64,000 nucleotides of DNA from Sulfuricaulis limicola (GTDB lineage: Bacteria > Pseudomonadota > Gammaproteobacteria > Acidiferrobacterales > Sulfurifustaceae), in the NCBI RefSeq assembly GCF_002355735.1, contig NZ_AP014879.1, positions 1,302,001 through 1,366,000 of the forward strand, given 5' to 3'. A program made the translations under genes and the position numbers. How positions within the stretch are numbered: the first letter of the stretch is position 1; each line of letters opens with the position of its first letter. The notes below the pieces were generated by a model that searched no databases, was not told the DNA's origin, and saw only the letters and a list, made by a program, of their open reading frames with translations. Of this stretch, positions 37,469 to 45,989 are shown piece after piece.

Positions 37469-37696
37469 TTATGCCCGCTTCAGCAGGAACTCGAAATCGC
37501 CCTCGGGGGTCTTTTTCGACTCAAGCAGGGTGTCACCCGAGCTTTTCACGTAGGCCTTGAAGTCCGGCACGGTTCCCGGGTCCGTGGCGAGCACATGCAG
37601 CGTCTGGCCGCTGGCCATGGACTGCATTTTTTTCTTGATGCGCATGACAGGCACCGGGCAATTCAGTCCACGCAAGTCCAGTTCATGGTCAGCCAT
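37469..37696 (-). CDS. TusA-like sulfur-carrier protein (copy 1)
   Basis: The 75-residue protein has the TusA core: LDLRGLNCPVPVMRIKKKM, with the active-site Cys in a C-P-x-P motif, followed by LHVLATDPGTVPDF. TusA proteins carry persulfide sulfur for tRNA thiolation or sulfur oxidation. It is nearly twice-copied at 37771-37998: the two share the start, the ATDP motif and an almost identical C-terminus (DFEFLLKRA). Neither is adjacent to dsr or hdr genes here. Confidence 0.9.
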   Translation of the reverse strand: MADHELDLRGLNCPVPVMRIKKKMQSMASGQTLHVLATDPGTVPDFKAYVKSSGDTLLESKKTPEGDFEFLLKRA

Positions 37697-37770
37697 GGTT
37701 GTTTCTCCCGTTCACAAAATTAAAATATGGACCGCTTGTACATTCGAGCAACCTTGAGCTGTTTTTGTTT

Positions 37771-37998
37771 TTACGCCCGTTTCAGCAAAAACTCGAAATC
37801 GCCCTTGGCGGTTTTTTTCGATTCGAGCAGGGCGTTGCCCGAGCCCCTGGCGTAGGCATCGAAGTCCGTAACCGTGGCGGGATCCGTCGCCAGCACGCGC
37901 AGTGTCTGGCCGACCTTCATGGCCAGCATGATTTTCGCCGCACGCATGACCGGCAACGGGCACGTCATGCCACGCGCGTCGAGTTCCTGATCCGCCAT
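37771..37998 (-). CDS. TusA-like sulfur-carrier protein (copy 2)
   Basis: Same length (75 residues) and layout as copy 1, 74 bases upstream of it. The active-site region is LDARGMTCPLPVMRAAKIML, then LRVLATDPATVTDF, and the tail GDFEFLLKRA is shared. The pair clearly came from a tandem duplication, with the N-terminal half now more diverged than the C-terminal half. A preceding ribosome-binding sequence (CGGGAGACATCG) sets ATG 37998. Confidence 0.9.
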   Translation of the reverse strand: MADQELDARGMTCPLPVMRAAKIMLAMKVGQTLRVLATDPATVTDFDAYARGSGNALLESKKTAKGDFEFLLKRA

Positions 37999-38118
37999 CG
38001 ATGTCTCCCGGAATAACGAAATAATTGAAATACAAGCTCAACTATAGATCGTTTTTGCGGTTTTGCTGCCCCGCTCGGCGGTGATTTCCCCGTTACTTTT
38101 GGGCCAATAAAGCCGGGT

Positions 38119-38307
38119 TTATTTCTTGATGAAATCCAGCGCGCTCTTCAGGCGGTCGAGGGCGCGGCGGCCGGGGCTTTTGCGGCGGATGGGGCTGTCC
38201 GTGTCCCAGCGCGGCTGGTCGCGGCGTTCCTTGCCGAGGCGCCGCATCTTCTTGCGGCGGTCACGATCAGGGGCCGGAGGGTTACCGGAATTGTCGTTGT
38301 CGGTCAT
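38119..38307 (-). CDS. Small basic hypothetical protein
   Basis: The 62-residue product is hydrophilic, with an acidic/Asn-rich start (MTDNDNSGN), an Arg/Lys-rich middle (RDRRKKMRRLGKERRDQ) and a short amphipathic end (LKSALDFIKK). There is no family match and no clear Shine-Dalgarno, so it is only moderately supported. It lies 31 bases after the small lipoprotein gene on the same strand. Confidence 0.5.
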   Translation of the reverse strand: MTDNDNSGNPPAPDRDRRKKMRRLGKERRDQPRWDTDSPIRRKSPGRRALDRLKSALDFIKK

Positions 38308-38338
38308 GGAATTCGGATGGTCCGATTTTTATCCGGAT

Positions 38339-38548
38339 TTACTTTTTCAGTTCTTCCTGTCTTTGTCTTTGATATTCGTCATAACCCTCGCTCTCCAGCG
38401 CCTTCAGACATTCCTCGCGCGCCGAGGGCGGCATCTTGTAGCATTCGTTGCGCTGGCTCTGCTTGGTGCCTTCGTACCACGCCCGTTCGGTGCAGCCTGC
38501 CGCGGACAACGCGCCCACCACGGCCAGACAAACAATAATTTCTCTCAT
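38339..38548 (-). CDS. Small putative lipoprotein
   Basis: A 69-residue product with a lipoprotein signal (MREIIVCLAVVGALSAAGC, lipobox AAGC, Cys 19). The short mature domain contains two more Cys (NECYKMPPSAREECLKALE) spaced like a small helical hairpin. Its ATG overlaps the stop of the upstream membrane-protein gene (38545-38548), showing coupling. A long upstream open frame was rejected because it is antisense-like and overlaps that gene. Function unknown. Confidence 0.7.
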   Translation of the reverse strand: MREIIVCLAVVGALSAAGCTERAWYEGTKQSQRNECYKMPPSAREECLKALESEGYDEYQRQRQEELKK

Positions 38549-39159
38549 GCCGGCACGGTTTTGGCGCGCACACGCCGGACACGGGGTTTGGCGGGCGCTT
38601 TGGGGGCCGACGCGGCTTTGGAGGCCGCCGCCACCAGCGATTCGTACTGGTAATAGTAGAAGGCGTCGGCCGCGACGACGGCAGCGAGTACAAGCGCCGG
38701 TATCTCCATGTTCAGGGAACCGACCGCGACGATGAGATAAACCAGCGCAAACGCCGTGTCGGTCTCGACCTCGACGCGTTTTCGGGGTGGCCATTTCTCG
38801 CGCAGGTGTCCCCAGCATTCCCACCACAGCGCCGCGAGCTTGGTGCCGAGCAGCCACCACGCCGGGTGGACGGCGGGGAAAAGGTTCTCGCCGAGAATGG
38901 CGTTGCCCGCGATGAAGAGACAGGCAACGATCACCAGGTCGGCCAGGAACCTGCCGGATGTGTAGGCTTTGCGATTGCCCTCGCTGACGGAGTGGGCGTA
39001 GTCCATGACGTAGAGAACGAAGAGGGCAAGCGCCAGGAACGCCTGCTCGCCCCAGATCGCATGGCCCGAGAATTCATTGAAGCCGGTATAGATCAGTGTT
39101 CCGAGTACGGCGGGGTACAGCAGGTTGTTCATCACGACACACCAGCGCACGTCATTCAT
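38545..39159 (-). CDS. Integral membrane protein, unknown function
   Basis: The 204-residue product has about five hydrophobic helices (for example QAFLALALFVLYVMDYAHS, ADLVIVACLFIAGNAILGE, IPALVLAAVVAADAFYYYQY) and a cytosolic Ala/Pro/Arg tail. Trp-rich stretch PAWWLLGTKLAALWWECWG is distinctive. No family recognised. Two starts are possible, MNDVRW at 39159 or MNNLLYP nine residues later. It is coupled to the small lipoprotein gene. Confidence 0.7.
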   Translation of the reverse strand: MNDVRWCVVMNNLLYPAVLGTLIYTGFNEFSGHAIWGEQAFLALALFVLYVMDYAHSVSEGNRKAYTSGRFLADLVIVACLFIAGNAILGENLFPAVHPAWWLLGTKLAALWWECWGHLREKWPPRKRVEVETDTAFALVYLIVAVGSLNMEIPALVLAAVVAADAFYYYQYESLVAAASKAASAPKAPAKPRVRRVRAKTVPA

Positions 39160-39271
39160 ACGGGCGGTTTTCCTTGTGATAGCGGGATGGAATGTGGATT
39201 AAATGGGTTAAGAATGAATTATTCAAGCCCTTCCAGACTTCCCGTCCCGGCGGTTTTCTGTGAATTCCCGA

Positions 39272-40192
39272 TTATTCCCAGGCTTCCTTTTTCTTTGGCG
39301 GCTTTTCCTTGCGGGCACGCTCCAGTCTTTCTGTCTCCACCGCCGGCAGTGACTTTATATAGACCGCAATCGCGCGGCGGTCGTCGCCGGTGAGTTGCGA
39401 GGTGCTGTTGTCGATGATCTCGGCCATGGCGTCGCCGGCAAAATCCCCGTCCGGTGTGGCGCCGGTTTCCAGGTAGTAAACCAGATCATTCGCGGTCCAC
39501 GTGCCGATGCCGGTTTTCCGGTCGGGCGTGATATTCGGTATTTTGGCATCGTCCACGCCATGAGGATTGCCGGCCAGTTGCTGTGACTGCCTGAAACCGC
39601 CGAGCAGGTTGCGCGGCGTGTGGCATTCGCCGCAATGGGCGACGGCCCTGACCAGGTACGCGCCGCGATTCCATGCCGGCGGTTTGTCGTGTTGCAGCTC
39701 GTATGCGCCGGGACCGAAAAACATCATTTTCCATATCCGCAACGTGGCGCGCGAGCGCAGGTACCACGGCAGCGCATGCGGCTTGTTGGCCTGCCGCACC
39801 GGCTTCACGCTGTGCAGGTAAGCCCAGAGCGCGCGCAGGTCGGCATCGGTGAGTTGCGTATAAGAGGTATAGGGGAAGGCCGGGTAGTAATGTTGGCCTT
39901 GCGGACTGATGCCTTCGCGCAAGGCACGCACGAAGTCGGCCTCGCTCCAGCGGCCGATGCCGGTGTCGGGATCGGGCGTGATGTTGGGGCTGTAAAAAGT
40001 GCCGAAGGGGGTGGACAGCGCCCGCCCGCCGGCCAGCGGCGTACCCTTGCTGTCCGCGTCGGTGTGACAGCCGGCACAACCGGCGGCGCGGAACAGATAT
40101 TCGCCCGGTGGCGTGTCTGCGTTGGCGGCCATGGCCGGCGCTGTCGCGACGGCCAGCCACAGCATGACCGCCGCATGGCGCTGAGCCAGCAT
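39272..40192 (-). CDS. Periplasmic diheme cytochrome c
   Basis: The 306 residues start with a signal peptide (HAAVMLWLAVATAPAMAANA) and contain two heme-binding CXXCH motifs, GCAGCHTD and HCGECHTP. Each sits in a cytochrome c domain with conserved GRALSTPFGTFYSPNITPD and GVDDAKIPNITPD. This resembles the diheme/triheme cytochrome subunits of membrane dehydrogenases, but no dehydrogenase gene is next to it. ATG 40192 marks the signal peptide. The next gene upstream on the same strand, 25 bases away, encodes another cytochrome. Confidence 0.88.
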   Translation of the reverse strand: MLAQRHAAVMLWLAVATAPAMAANADTPPGEYLFRAAGCAGCHTDADSKGTPLAGGRALSTPFGTFYSPNITPDPDTGIGRWSEADFVRALREGISPQGQHYYPAFPYTSYTQLTDADLRALWAYLHSVKPVRQANKPHALPWYLRSRATLRIWKMMFFGPGAYELQHDKPPAWNRGAYLVRAVAHCGECHTPRNLLGGFRQSQQLAGNPHGVDDAKIPNITPDRKTGIGTWTANDLVYYLETGATPDGDFAGDAMAEIIDNSTSQLTGDDRRAIAVYIKSLPAVETERLERARKEKPPKKKEAWE

Positions 40193-40217
40193 GTTTCCGG
40201 TTGTGAGCGGGTTGATT

Positions 40218-40679
40218 TCAGTCGTCTTTCTTGCGGAAATCCTTGTGGCAGGCCTTGCAGCTTTCACCCACGTCCTTGAAGCTGGCGGCGATGGTCTGCT
40301 GGTTGCTGCTCTGAACCGCCTTGGCGAAGACCTCAACCTTGTCCTTGGTGTCTTTTGCCCGCTTCTCGAAGTCCGCGCGCTTCGACCACACCTCGTCTTT
40401 GGCCTTGGTCTCGCCAAAATCGGAATCCTTCGGGAACAGCGCCGGAATGTTGCGGGTCAACGCCTGCAGGGAGCGCGAGTGCTCCAGGAGATCGGACTTG
40501 TAATCCACCTTGCCCTGCACGATCGCCCCCGCCGCGGAGGTATGTCCGCCGATGGCCTTCATCACGTTCTGGCGATACTTGATGATGTCCTCCGGCTCTG
40601 CCGCCCTCAGCGCCAGCGGCGCCAGCAGGACCAGCACCGAACCCGTTGCCAGCAGACTGCGCATTGTTACGTTTTTCAT
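40218..40679 (-). CDS. Cytochrome c'-type (class II) protein
   Basis: The 153 residues have a signal peptide (SLLATGSVLVLLAPLALRAA), a four-helix-bundle-like body starting EDIIKYRQNVMKAIGGH, and a single CXXCH (GESCKACHKDFRKKD) at the extreme C-terminus, which is the class II cytochrome c layout. Such proteins bind or detoxify nitric oxide or carry electrons. AAGGAGCACACC precedes ATG 40679. It is probably co-transcribed with the diheme cytochrome gene downstream. Confidence 0.9.
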   Translation of the reverse strand: MKNVTMRSLLATGSVLVLLAPLALRAAEPEDIIKYRQNVMKAIGGHTSAAGAIVQGKVDYKSDLLEHSRSLQALTRNIPALFPKDSDFGETKAKDEVWSKRADFEKRAKDTKDKVEVFAKAVQSSNQQTIAASFKDVGESCKACHKDFRKKDD

Positions 40680-40833
40680 GGTGTGCTCCTTGCCTGATGT
40701 TCCGGAAAACCCCGATTATCCGCGAATTCGGACGCAACTTCTGACCGGAAATGACGCCGGCAGTTCAGCGGTTATTCCGATCAACGACTTTCAGCAATGG
40801 CGATGGTGGCCGGCGCGACAGGCTTCATGTAAC

Positions 40834-41424
40834 TCAAAAAGCGGTGAACTCGATGCTGTCGAATATTTTTTGCGCCTTCGTTGCCAGTCCCTTGTCGTCG
40901 TGTCCGGGGTAGTAGCGATAGGAGTAGGCCACGATTACGGCAACTCCTTTTTGGGGGTGTTCGCAGACCAGGGAAGATGCCTCGAGAATCATGTAATCGG
41001 GGCGATCGGATCGCTTGACGGCCTTGTGGTCTTCCATCATGTCGTAGGTGCGCACACATGGCTGTCCTTTGAATTTTATCGCCTTGTCGCTATGCGACAG
41101 AAGCTTGTGACGTGTCGGATCCTCCATGGATAGCGCGGTCTTCGCGTAACCGATGAATTCATCCTGTGACTTGAACGGGGGGATTACCTGCGTGAACGCG
41201 CGAATGATATGGTTTTCATCCGTACCGGTCTGTTTGCCGAGAACGATCCCTTCGGGACGATTGGCGAGCATTAACCAGCCGCTCTCGTCCAGCGGCATCA
41301 GGGAAAATCCCTGGTGCTGTTCACGCACAGGAGGAACTGACACCTCGGTAAATTGCGGCCTCGTGGGGGCGCAGGATGCCAACAGAACGATGAGAATCGT
41401 CAGCGCAATCTTTCCGGGGTTCAT
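40834..41424 (-). CDS. Putative lipoprotein, unknown function
   Basis: The 196-residue product has a lipoprotein signal ending LTILIVLLASC (Cys 18). The mature part is unassigned; it includes HQGFSLMPLDESGWLML and a C-terminal VAYSYRYYPGHDD followed by AQKIFDSIEF, giving a compact periplasmic domain. ATG 41424 was chosen for the signal peptide; the frame stays open upstream to 41649 through sequence overlapping the yggS remnant, which is not coding. Confidence 0.75.
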   Translation of the reverse strand: MNPGKIALTILIVLLASCAPTRPQFTEVSVPPVREQHQGFSLMPLDESGWLMLANRPEGIVLGKQTGTDENHIIRAFTQVIPPFKSQDEFIGYAKTALSMEDPTRHKLLSHSDKAIKFKGQPCVRTYDMMEDHKAVKRSDRPDYMILEASSLVCEHPQKGVAVIVAYSYRYYPGHDDKGLATKAQKIFDSIEFTAF

Positions 41425-41594
41425 GATCCCTCCAATGGCGTGATATGAGCGGTTATGTCGTTGTTTGCACGTCGTTCCGGCAGGAAACATTAGCGCAACA
41501 TGCGCTGATTCAGCAAATGGAGGTAAACCGTGCAGGTGTTCGGAGTCAAAAAACGGGTTTTGCGACACAACTGACGATAACGCCGGCCTGTTTT

Positions 41595-41740
41595 TCTGAA
41601 TAATCCCGTTCTCCGTATATCGCCGTTCCCACCCGCACCATGGCCGCATCTTCCTGGATGGCCTCGATGTGACCCCCGCTCATGCCCACGGACAGCTCGG
41701 TGAAATCTTTCAGTCCGAAACGCTGCCGGCAGTCGCCCCG
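41595..41740 (-). pseudogene. Truncated, decayed copy of the yggS 3' end
   Basis: On the minus strand FGLKDFTELSVGMSGGHIEA, then MVRVGTAIYGERDYSEK, closely matches the C-terminal 45 residues of intact YggS at 45990-46715. By eye about 124 of 144 bases match. Everything upstream of this block (the first about 195 codons) is missing, and the stop is lost so the frame runs on. The copy is in the same direction as yggS and, with it, flanks the DUF2339/DUF3999 pair. Confidence 0.85.
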
Positions 41741-41869
41741 TCCATCTTGGCGTAATTGGCCGATATGTATGCGCATTACGCTGTGAAACTGCGGCATTCT
41801 GGCCCCGAATGCCCGTTTGGCAGGTTTGCTACTATTCATTGAATATGAATAAAAAGAGGAAAGTCAGGG

Positions 41870-44605
41870 ATGACTAAGCTCACCAGTGCCATTATCGGGG
41901 CGCTCGTTGGTGGTGTTTTATTTCAGTGGACCGGAGTCGTGGCGGGTTTGCTGATCGGCTTGTTTGCCGCGTTAGTCGCTGAATTGCGTCAGCGGGTGAT
42001 GCAGCTCGAGGCGCGACTCGACCAACAGGTTGTCAGCGCGAGCCCGCGCCCGGTTGCCGCGGAACCATCCCCGGCGCCGCGGGAGTCACCGAAGCCTGTC
42101 CAGGCCGTGACAATTCCTCCGCTGCCGGCGCCACGAGCCAGCACGATCTCCGCCAGCGACAATATTCCGAAACCGCGTCCCTCCGCACCGAGTCCCGCGC
42201 CAGCACCGGCACAGCCTGGCCCGCTCAAACAGGCCGTCGATTGGCTGCATGATTTTTTCACCAGCGGGAATCTGGTGGTCAAGGTCGGCGTCATCGTGCT
42301 GTTTTTCGGCGTCGGTTTTCTCCTGAAATACGCCGTCGAGCACAACAAGTTTCCCATCGAGTTGCGTCTTATCGGCACGGCCATCGGCGCCCTGGCATTG
42401 CTGGTTGTCGGCTGGCGGCTTCGGGGCAGGCGTCCCGGGTACGCGCTGATCATTCAGGGGGCCGGCATCGGTGTGCTTTACCTCACCGTCTTTGCGGCCG
42501 CCAAGCTGTATCAGTTGCTGCCGCTGGGCTTTGCCTTCGGGGTGATGGTGGCCTTGGTGGTGCTGTCGGGAATACTGGCGGTGTTGCAGGACGCGCGGGC
42601 GCTGGCAGCCTTCGGCGCGGCCGGCGGTTTCCTCGCGCCGGTGCTGGTGTCGACCGGGGCAGGCAACCACGTGATGCTGTTTTCGTATTACGCGCTGCTA
42701 AACGCCGGTATCGTCGGCATCGGCTGGTTTCGCGCCTGGCGCGAGCTCAACCTCATCGGTTTTGCCTTCACCTTCGTCATCGGCACGCTGTGGGGGCACC
42801 GTAACTATCAACCCGAGCTGTTTGCCTCGACCGAGCCTTTCCTGATCCTGTTTTTTGTTTTCTATGTCGTGATCGCGGTGCTTTTCGCGCACCGCCAGCC
42901 GTTGCAGCTGCGTGGATACGTTGACGGCGCGATCGTGTTCGGCGTTCCGGTGGTCGGCTTCGGCCTGCAGGCGGTTCTGGTCCGTCCCTATGAATACGCA
43001 TTGGCGATGAGCGCGCTGGCGATCAGCGGACTGTATATCGGTCTCGCCACCGCGCTATGGCGCCGGCAGATCACGGGCATGCGCGTATTGACGGAAGCGT
43101 TCCTGGCATTGGGTGTTGTTTTTGGCAGCCTGGCGATACCGCTGGCGCTCGATGGCAACTGGACGGCGGCGGCGTGGGCGCTGGAGGGCGCGGCGATTGT
43201 CTGGATTGGCGTGCGGCAGCGGCGCATGCTTGCGCGCGGATTCGGCTTGTTGCTGCAAGTCGGGGCCGCATTCGCATTCATGAGTCACGGATCGGGTCTG
43301 GGCCTGTTGTCGCCGGTTCATGGCCGGGTTATCGAGGCCACCGCATCAGCGCTGCCGGTCCTGAATGCAACCTGTCTCGGTGCAATCGTCATCGCGCTGG
43401 CCGGCCTGATATCCGCGTTTGTCCTGTCACGCGCGCGCAGCGAATTGCACGAGTATGAATCGCCGTTCGAGTTTATCCTGCTCGCCTGGGGTGTGGTGTG
43501 GTGGTTGACCGGAGGCGTGAACGAAATCGGCCGTTATTTCCACGGCCAGGAACAGGTTGTGCTGGTGCTGCTGTTTGTGGCCGTCAGCGTCCTGGTGGCC
43601 ACGCTGGCGGCACACGCGCTGCAGTGGAACGGTTTGGCCATGGTGCCGATCGGACTGCTCGTGGCAATGCTGCTGACGGCTGCATTCTTCATTCTCAACG
43701 GCTCGGCATCGCATCCATTCGAAGGATGGGGAAGCGTGGCTTGGGTCGTCGCGCTCGCTGCACACTATCTGGCATTGAGCCGATTCGAGCGGCGCTGGCC
43801 GGTGGAGCTGGTGCGGCTCTGGCATATCGGCGGGTTCCTGCTGATGGTGCTCCTGGCCACCATGGAAGGCAGCTGGATCATCGAACGTTATGGCCAGATT
43901 GCGCCGACGTGGAGATTTGCCGCCTGGGCGTTCATTCCCGTTGTTGCCGCGTCCGTCCTGTTGCGCTGGGGCGGACAGGCGCCATGGCCTTCCGTACGGT
44001 TTCATCGCGAGATCGGCAGCTTTGGACTTGTGCCGATCATGGCCGCGCTCGTGACATGGAGCCTGAGGGCGCTGGGCGAACGCGGCGAGAGCTATCCGCT
44101 GCCTTACCTGCCCATCGCCAATCCGATAGATATTGTGCAGCTTCTGGTGCTGGCCTTGTTGCTGCGCTGGCTGCTCTATTGGCGGGCGCAGCCGACTCTG
44201 AATCTCGGCGGCGATGGAGTGAAGCTGCTGTCTTATGGTATTGGGATGCTGGCGTTGCTCTGGCTGAGTGCGGCGGTGGGGCGCGCGGTGCATTTCTGGG
44301 CGGATGTCCCGTATACCGCACATGGTCTGTTCAGTTCGGTCACCTACCAGGCGGCGCTCACGATGACTTGGAGCACGATCGCCTTGCTGACCATGGTGCT
44401 GGCCACGCGGCGCGCCATCCGCGTCATGTGGTTTGCCGGCGCGGCGTTGCTGGGCATCGTCGTGATAAAGCTGTTCCTTGTCGACTTGACAGGCATTGGA
44501 ACCGTAGCGCGGATCATCTCGTTCGTCGGCGTGGGAATATTAATGCTGGTTATCGGCTATTTCTCCCCGCTACCGCCACGTCAAACCAGGGAGACACCGG
44601 CATGA
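41870..44605 (+). CDS. DUF2339 polytopic membrane protein
   Basis: The 911-residue protein begins with one helix, a coiled coil (ELRQRVMQLEARLDQQ), and a Pro/Ala-rich linker (70-110). More than 20 hydrophobic helices follow. DUF2339 signatures include DFFTSGNLVVKVGVIVLFFG and FLLKYAVEHNKFPIELRLIG; later helices repeat blocks such as LLVVGWRLR. Function is unknown in the family. AGAGGAAAGTCAGGG precedes ATG 41870. Its stop overlaps the next start (ATGA at 44602), so the two genes are translationally coupled. Confidence 0.9.
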   Translation: MTKLTSAIIGALVGGVLFQWTGVVAGLLIGLFAALVAELRQRVMQLEARLDQQVVSASPRPVAAEPSPAPRESPKPVQAVTIPPLPAPRASTISASDNIPKPRPSAPSPAPAPAQPGPLKQAVDWLHDFFTSGNLVVKVGVIVLFFGVGFLLKYAVEHNKFPIELRLIGTAIGALALLVVGWRLRGRRPGYALIIQGAGIGVLYLTVFAAAKLYQLLPLGFAFGVMVALVVLSGILAVLQDARALAAFGAAGGFLAPVLVSTGAGNHVMLFSYYALLNAGIVGIGWFRAWRELNLIGFAFTFVIGTLWGHRNYQPELFASTEPFLILFFVFYVVIAVLFAHRQPLQLRGYVDGAIVFGVPVVGFGLQAVLVRPYEYALAMSALAISGLYIGLATALWRRQITGMRVLTEAFLALGVVFGSLAIPLALDGNWTAAAWALEGAAIVWIGVRQRRMLARGFGLLLQVGAAFAFMSHGSGLGLLSPVHGRVIEATASALPVLNATCLGAIVIALAGLISAFVLSRARSELHEYESPFEFILLAWGVVWWLTGGVNEIGRYFHGQEQVVLVLLFVAVSVLVATLAAHALQWNGLAMVPIGLLVAMLLTAAFFILNGSASHPFEGWGSVAWVVALAAHYLALSRFERRWPVELVRLWHIGGFLLMVLLATMEGSWIIERYGQIAPTWRFAAWAFIPVVAASVLLRWGGQAPWPSVRFHREIGSFGLVPIMAALVTWSLRALGERGESYPLPYLPIANPIDIVQLLVLALLLRWLLYWRAQPTLNLGGDGVKLLSYGIGMLALLWLSAAVGRAVHFWADVPYTAHGLFSSVTYQAALTMTWSTIALLTMVLATRRAIRVMWFAGAALLGIVVIKLFLVDLTGIGTVARIISFVGVGILMLVIGYFSPLPPRQTRETPA

Positions 44606-45984
44606 GCACCTATTGGACGACGTTTCTCGGACTGCTGTTGGCTGCCAATGCCCTGGCCGCCGGGCCCGGACCCGCCATAACGCTCGACGATTTCGCCTTT
44701 GGCTACAGGCTGAACACGGCTCCCGGTCTGCCGGTTTACCAGGTGGTTCTACCGGAGGAAATGTATCGCATTTCGCGGCGCGGTGACCTTGGGGACTTGC
44801 GTGTCTTCAATGCGCAAGGTGAGGTTGTTCCCTATGCCTTGATGCGTCCCGCGCCAATTGACGAGGCATCGAAGCGGGTCAGCCTGCCTGTCTTTCCGGT
44901 GCATGGCGGCGACACCAGAAGCCATGAGTCGCTATCCGTAAAGGTGATCCGCGACCAGAATGGCACCATCATCAATATCAATGAGGCATCATCGGCGCCA
45001 AACCACCAGCCGGTGACGGCGTATTTGATTGACGCCAGCCAGGTTACCGCTCCGCTGACGAAGCTGCATGTTCGTTGGGGAAAAACCGAGAGTTTTGTCG
45101 CGAAAATCTCGCTGTCACGGAGCGATGATCTCAATCGCTGGTCGACCATCGTCGATTCAACGGCATTGGCCGAACTGGTTCATGGTGGTGAGCGCCTCAC
45201 GCGCGATGTGATCGAGTTTGGCTCCGTCAAATCCGGGTACTTCCGCCTGACTTGGCCAGCCGGGACGCAGGTCGCTTCGATCATGGCCGTCGAGGCGGAG
45301 CTGGCACCGGTGCGACAGGAACCTGCCGCGGCGTGGCTCAGGCTCGAGGGACAGCGCGTCGTGGGTGACGCAGGCCGTGAGCTGTTGACTTTTGACACCG
45401 GCGGACGCTTTCCCGTTGATCGCCTCAATATCGATCTGCCTGAACCCAACAATCTGTTGCGGGCGGCGGTCTGGTCCCGCGCCGACGACAAAACCCCCTG
45501 GCGCCAACGCTACACGGGCCTGTTTTACCGTGTGCACCCGGGCGAGCCCAGCGTCGAGTTCCGCAATGAGACCGTGTCGGTGACGCGCAGCATGGATCGT
45601 TACTGGCGCGTTGATATTGAATCGAATGACGGTCTTGGCAGCCGTCCGCCGAAACTCGAGCTTGGCTGGGTCGGCGACCGGGTGACGTTTCTCGCGCGTG
45701 GCAGCGGACCTTACCTGCTTGCCATTGGCGGTCACGATGTGAGTGGCGCCGAGCAACCTGTCGAGCAACTGTTGCGTGCGCTCGATCAGCAAAACAACGG
45801 AATCCATCCGATGGCCGTGGCTGTCGGTGAGCGTGTCGTATTGGGTGGCGCAGACCGGCTGGAACCGGGCCCGTATCCGGTTCCCTGGCGCAAGCTCGTG
45901 CTTTGGTCGGTACTGGTCGGCGGCGTGTTATTGCTGGCGGGAATGGCCGTCGGGCTCATACGGCAGATGAACAAACCGGAATAG
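44602..45984 (+). CDS. DUF3999 periplasmic, membrane-anchored protein
   Basis: The 460-residue product has a signal peptide (TFLGLLLAANALAAGPGP), a beta-rich body with VYQVVLPEEMYRISRRGDLG and VRWGKTESF, and one C-terminal membrane helix (LVLWSVLVGGVLLLAGMAVG), which leaves a short cytoplasmic tail. This matches DUF3999, regularly paired with DUF2339. The pair presumably forms an inner-membrane complex. Role unknown; family-level context elsewhere suggests envelope functions but nothing is proven. Confidence 0.88.
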   Translation: MSTYWTTFLGLLLAANALAAGPGPAITLDDFAFGYRLNTAPGLPVYQVVLPEEMYRISRRGDLGDLRVFNAQGEVVPYALMRPAPIDEASKRVSLPVFPVHGGDTRSHESLSVKVIRDQNGTIININEASSAPNHQPVTAYLIDASQVTAPLTKLHVRWGKTESFVAKISLSRSDDLNRWSTIVDSTALAELVHGGERLTRDVIEFGSVKSGYFRLTWPAGTQVASIMAVEAELAPVRQEPAAAWLRLEGQRVVGDAGRELLTFDTGGRFPVDRLNIDLPEPNNLLRAAVWSRADDKTPWRQRYTGLFYRVHPGEPSVEFRNETVSVTRSMDRYWRVDIESNDGLGSRPPKLELGWVGDRVTFLARGSGPYLLAIGGHDVSGAEQPVEQLLRALDQQNNGIHPMAVAVGERVVLGGADRLEPGPYPVPWRKLVLWSVLVGGVLLLAGMAVGLIRQMNKPE

Positions 45985-45989
45985 GGCGG

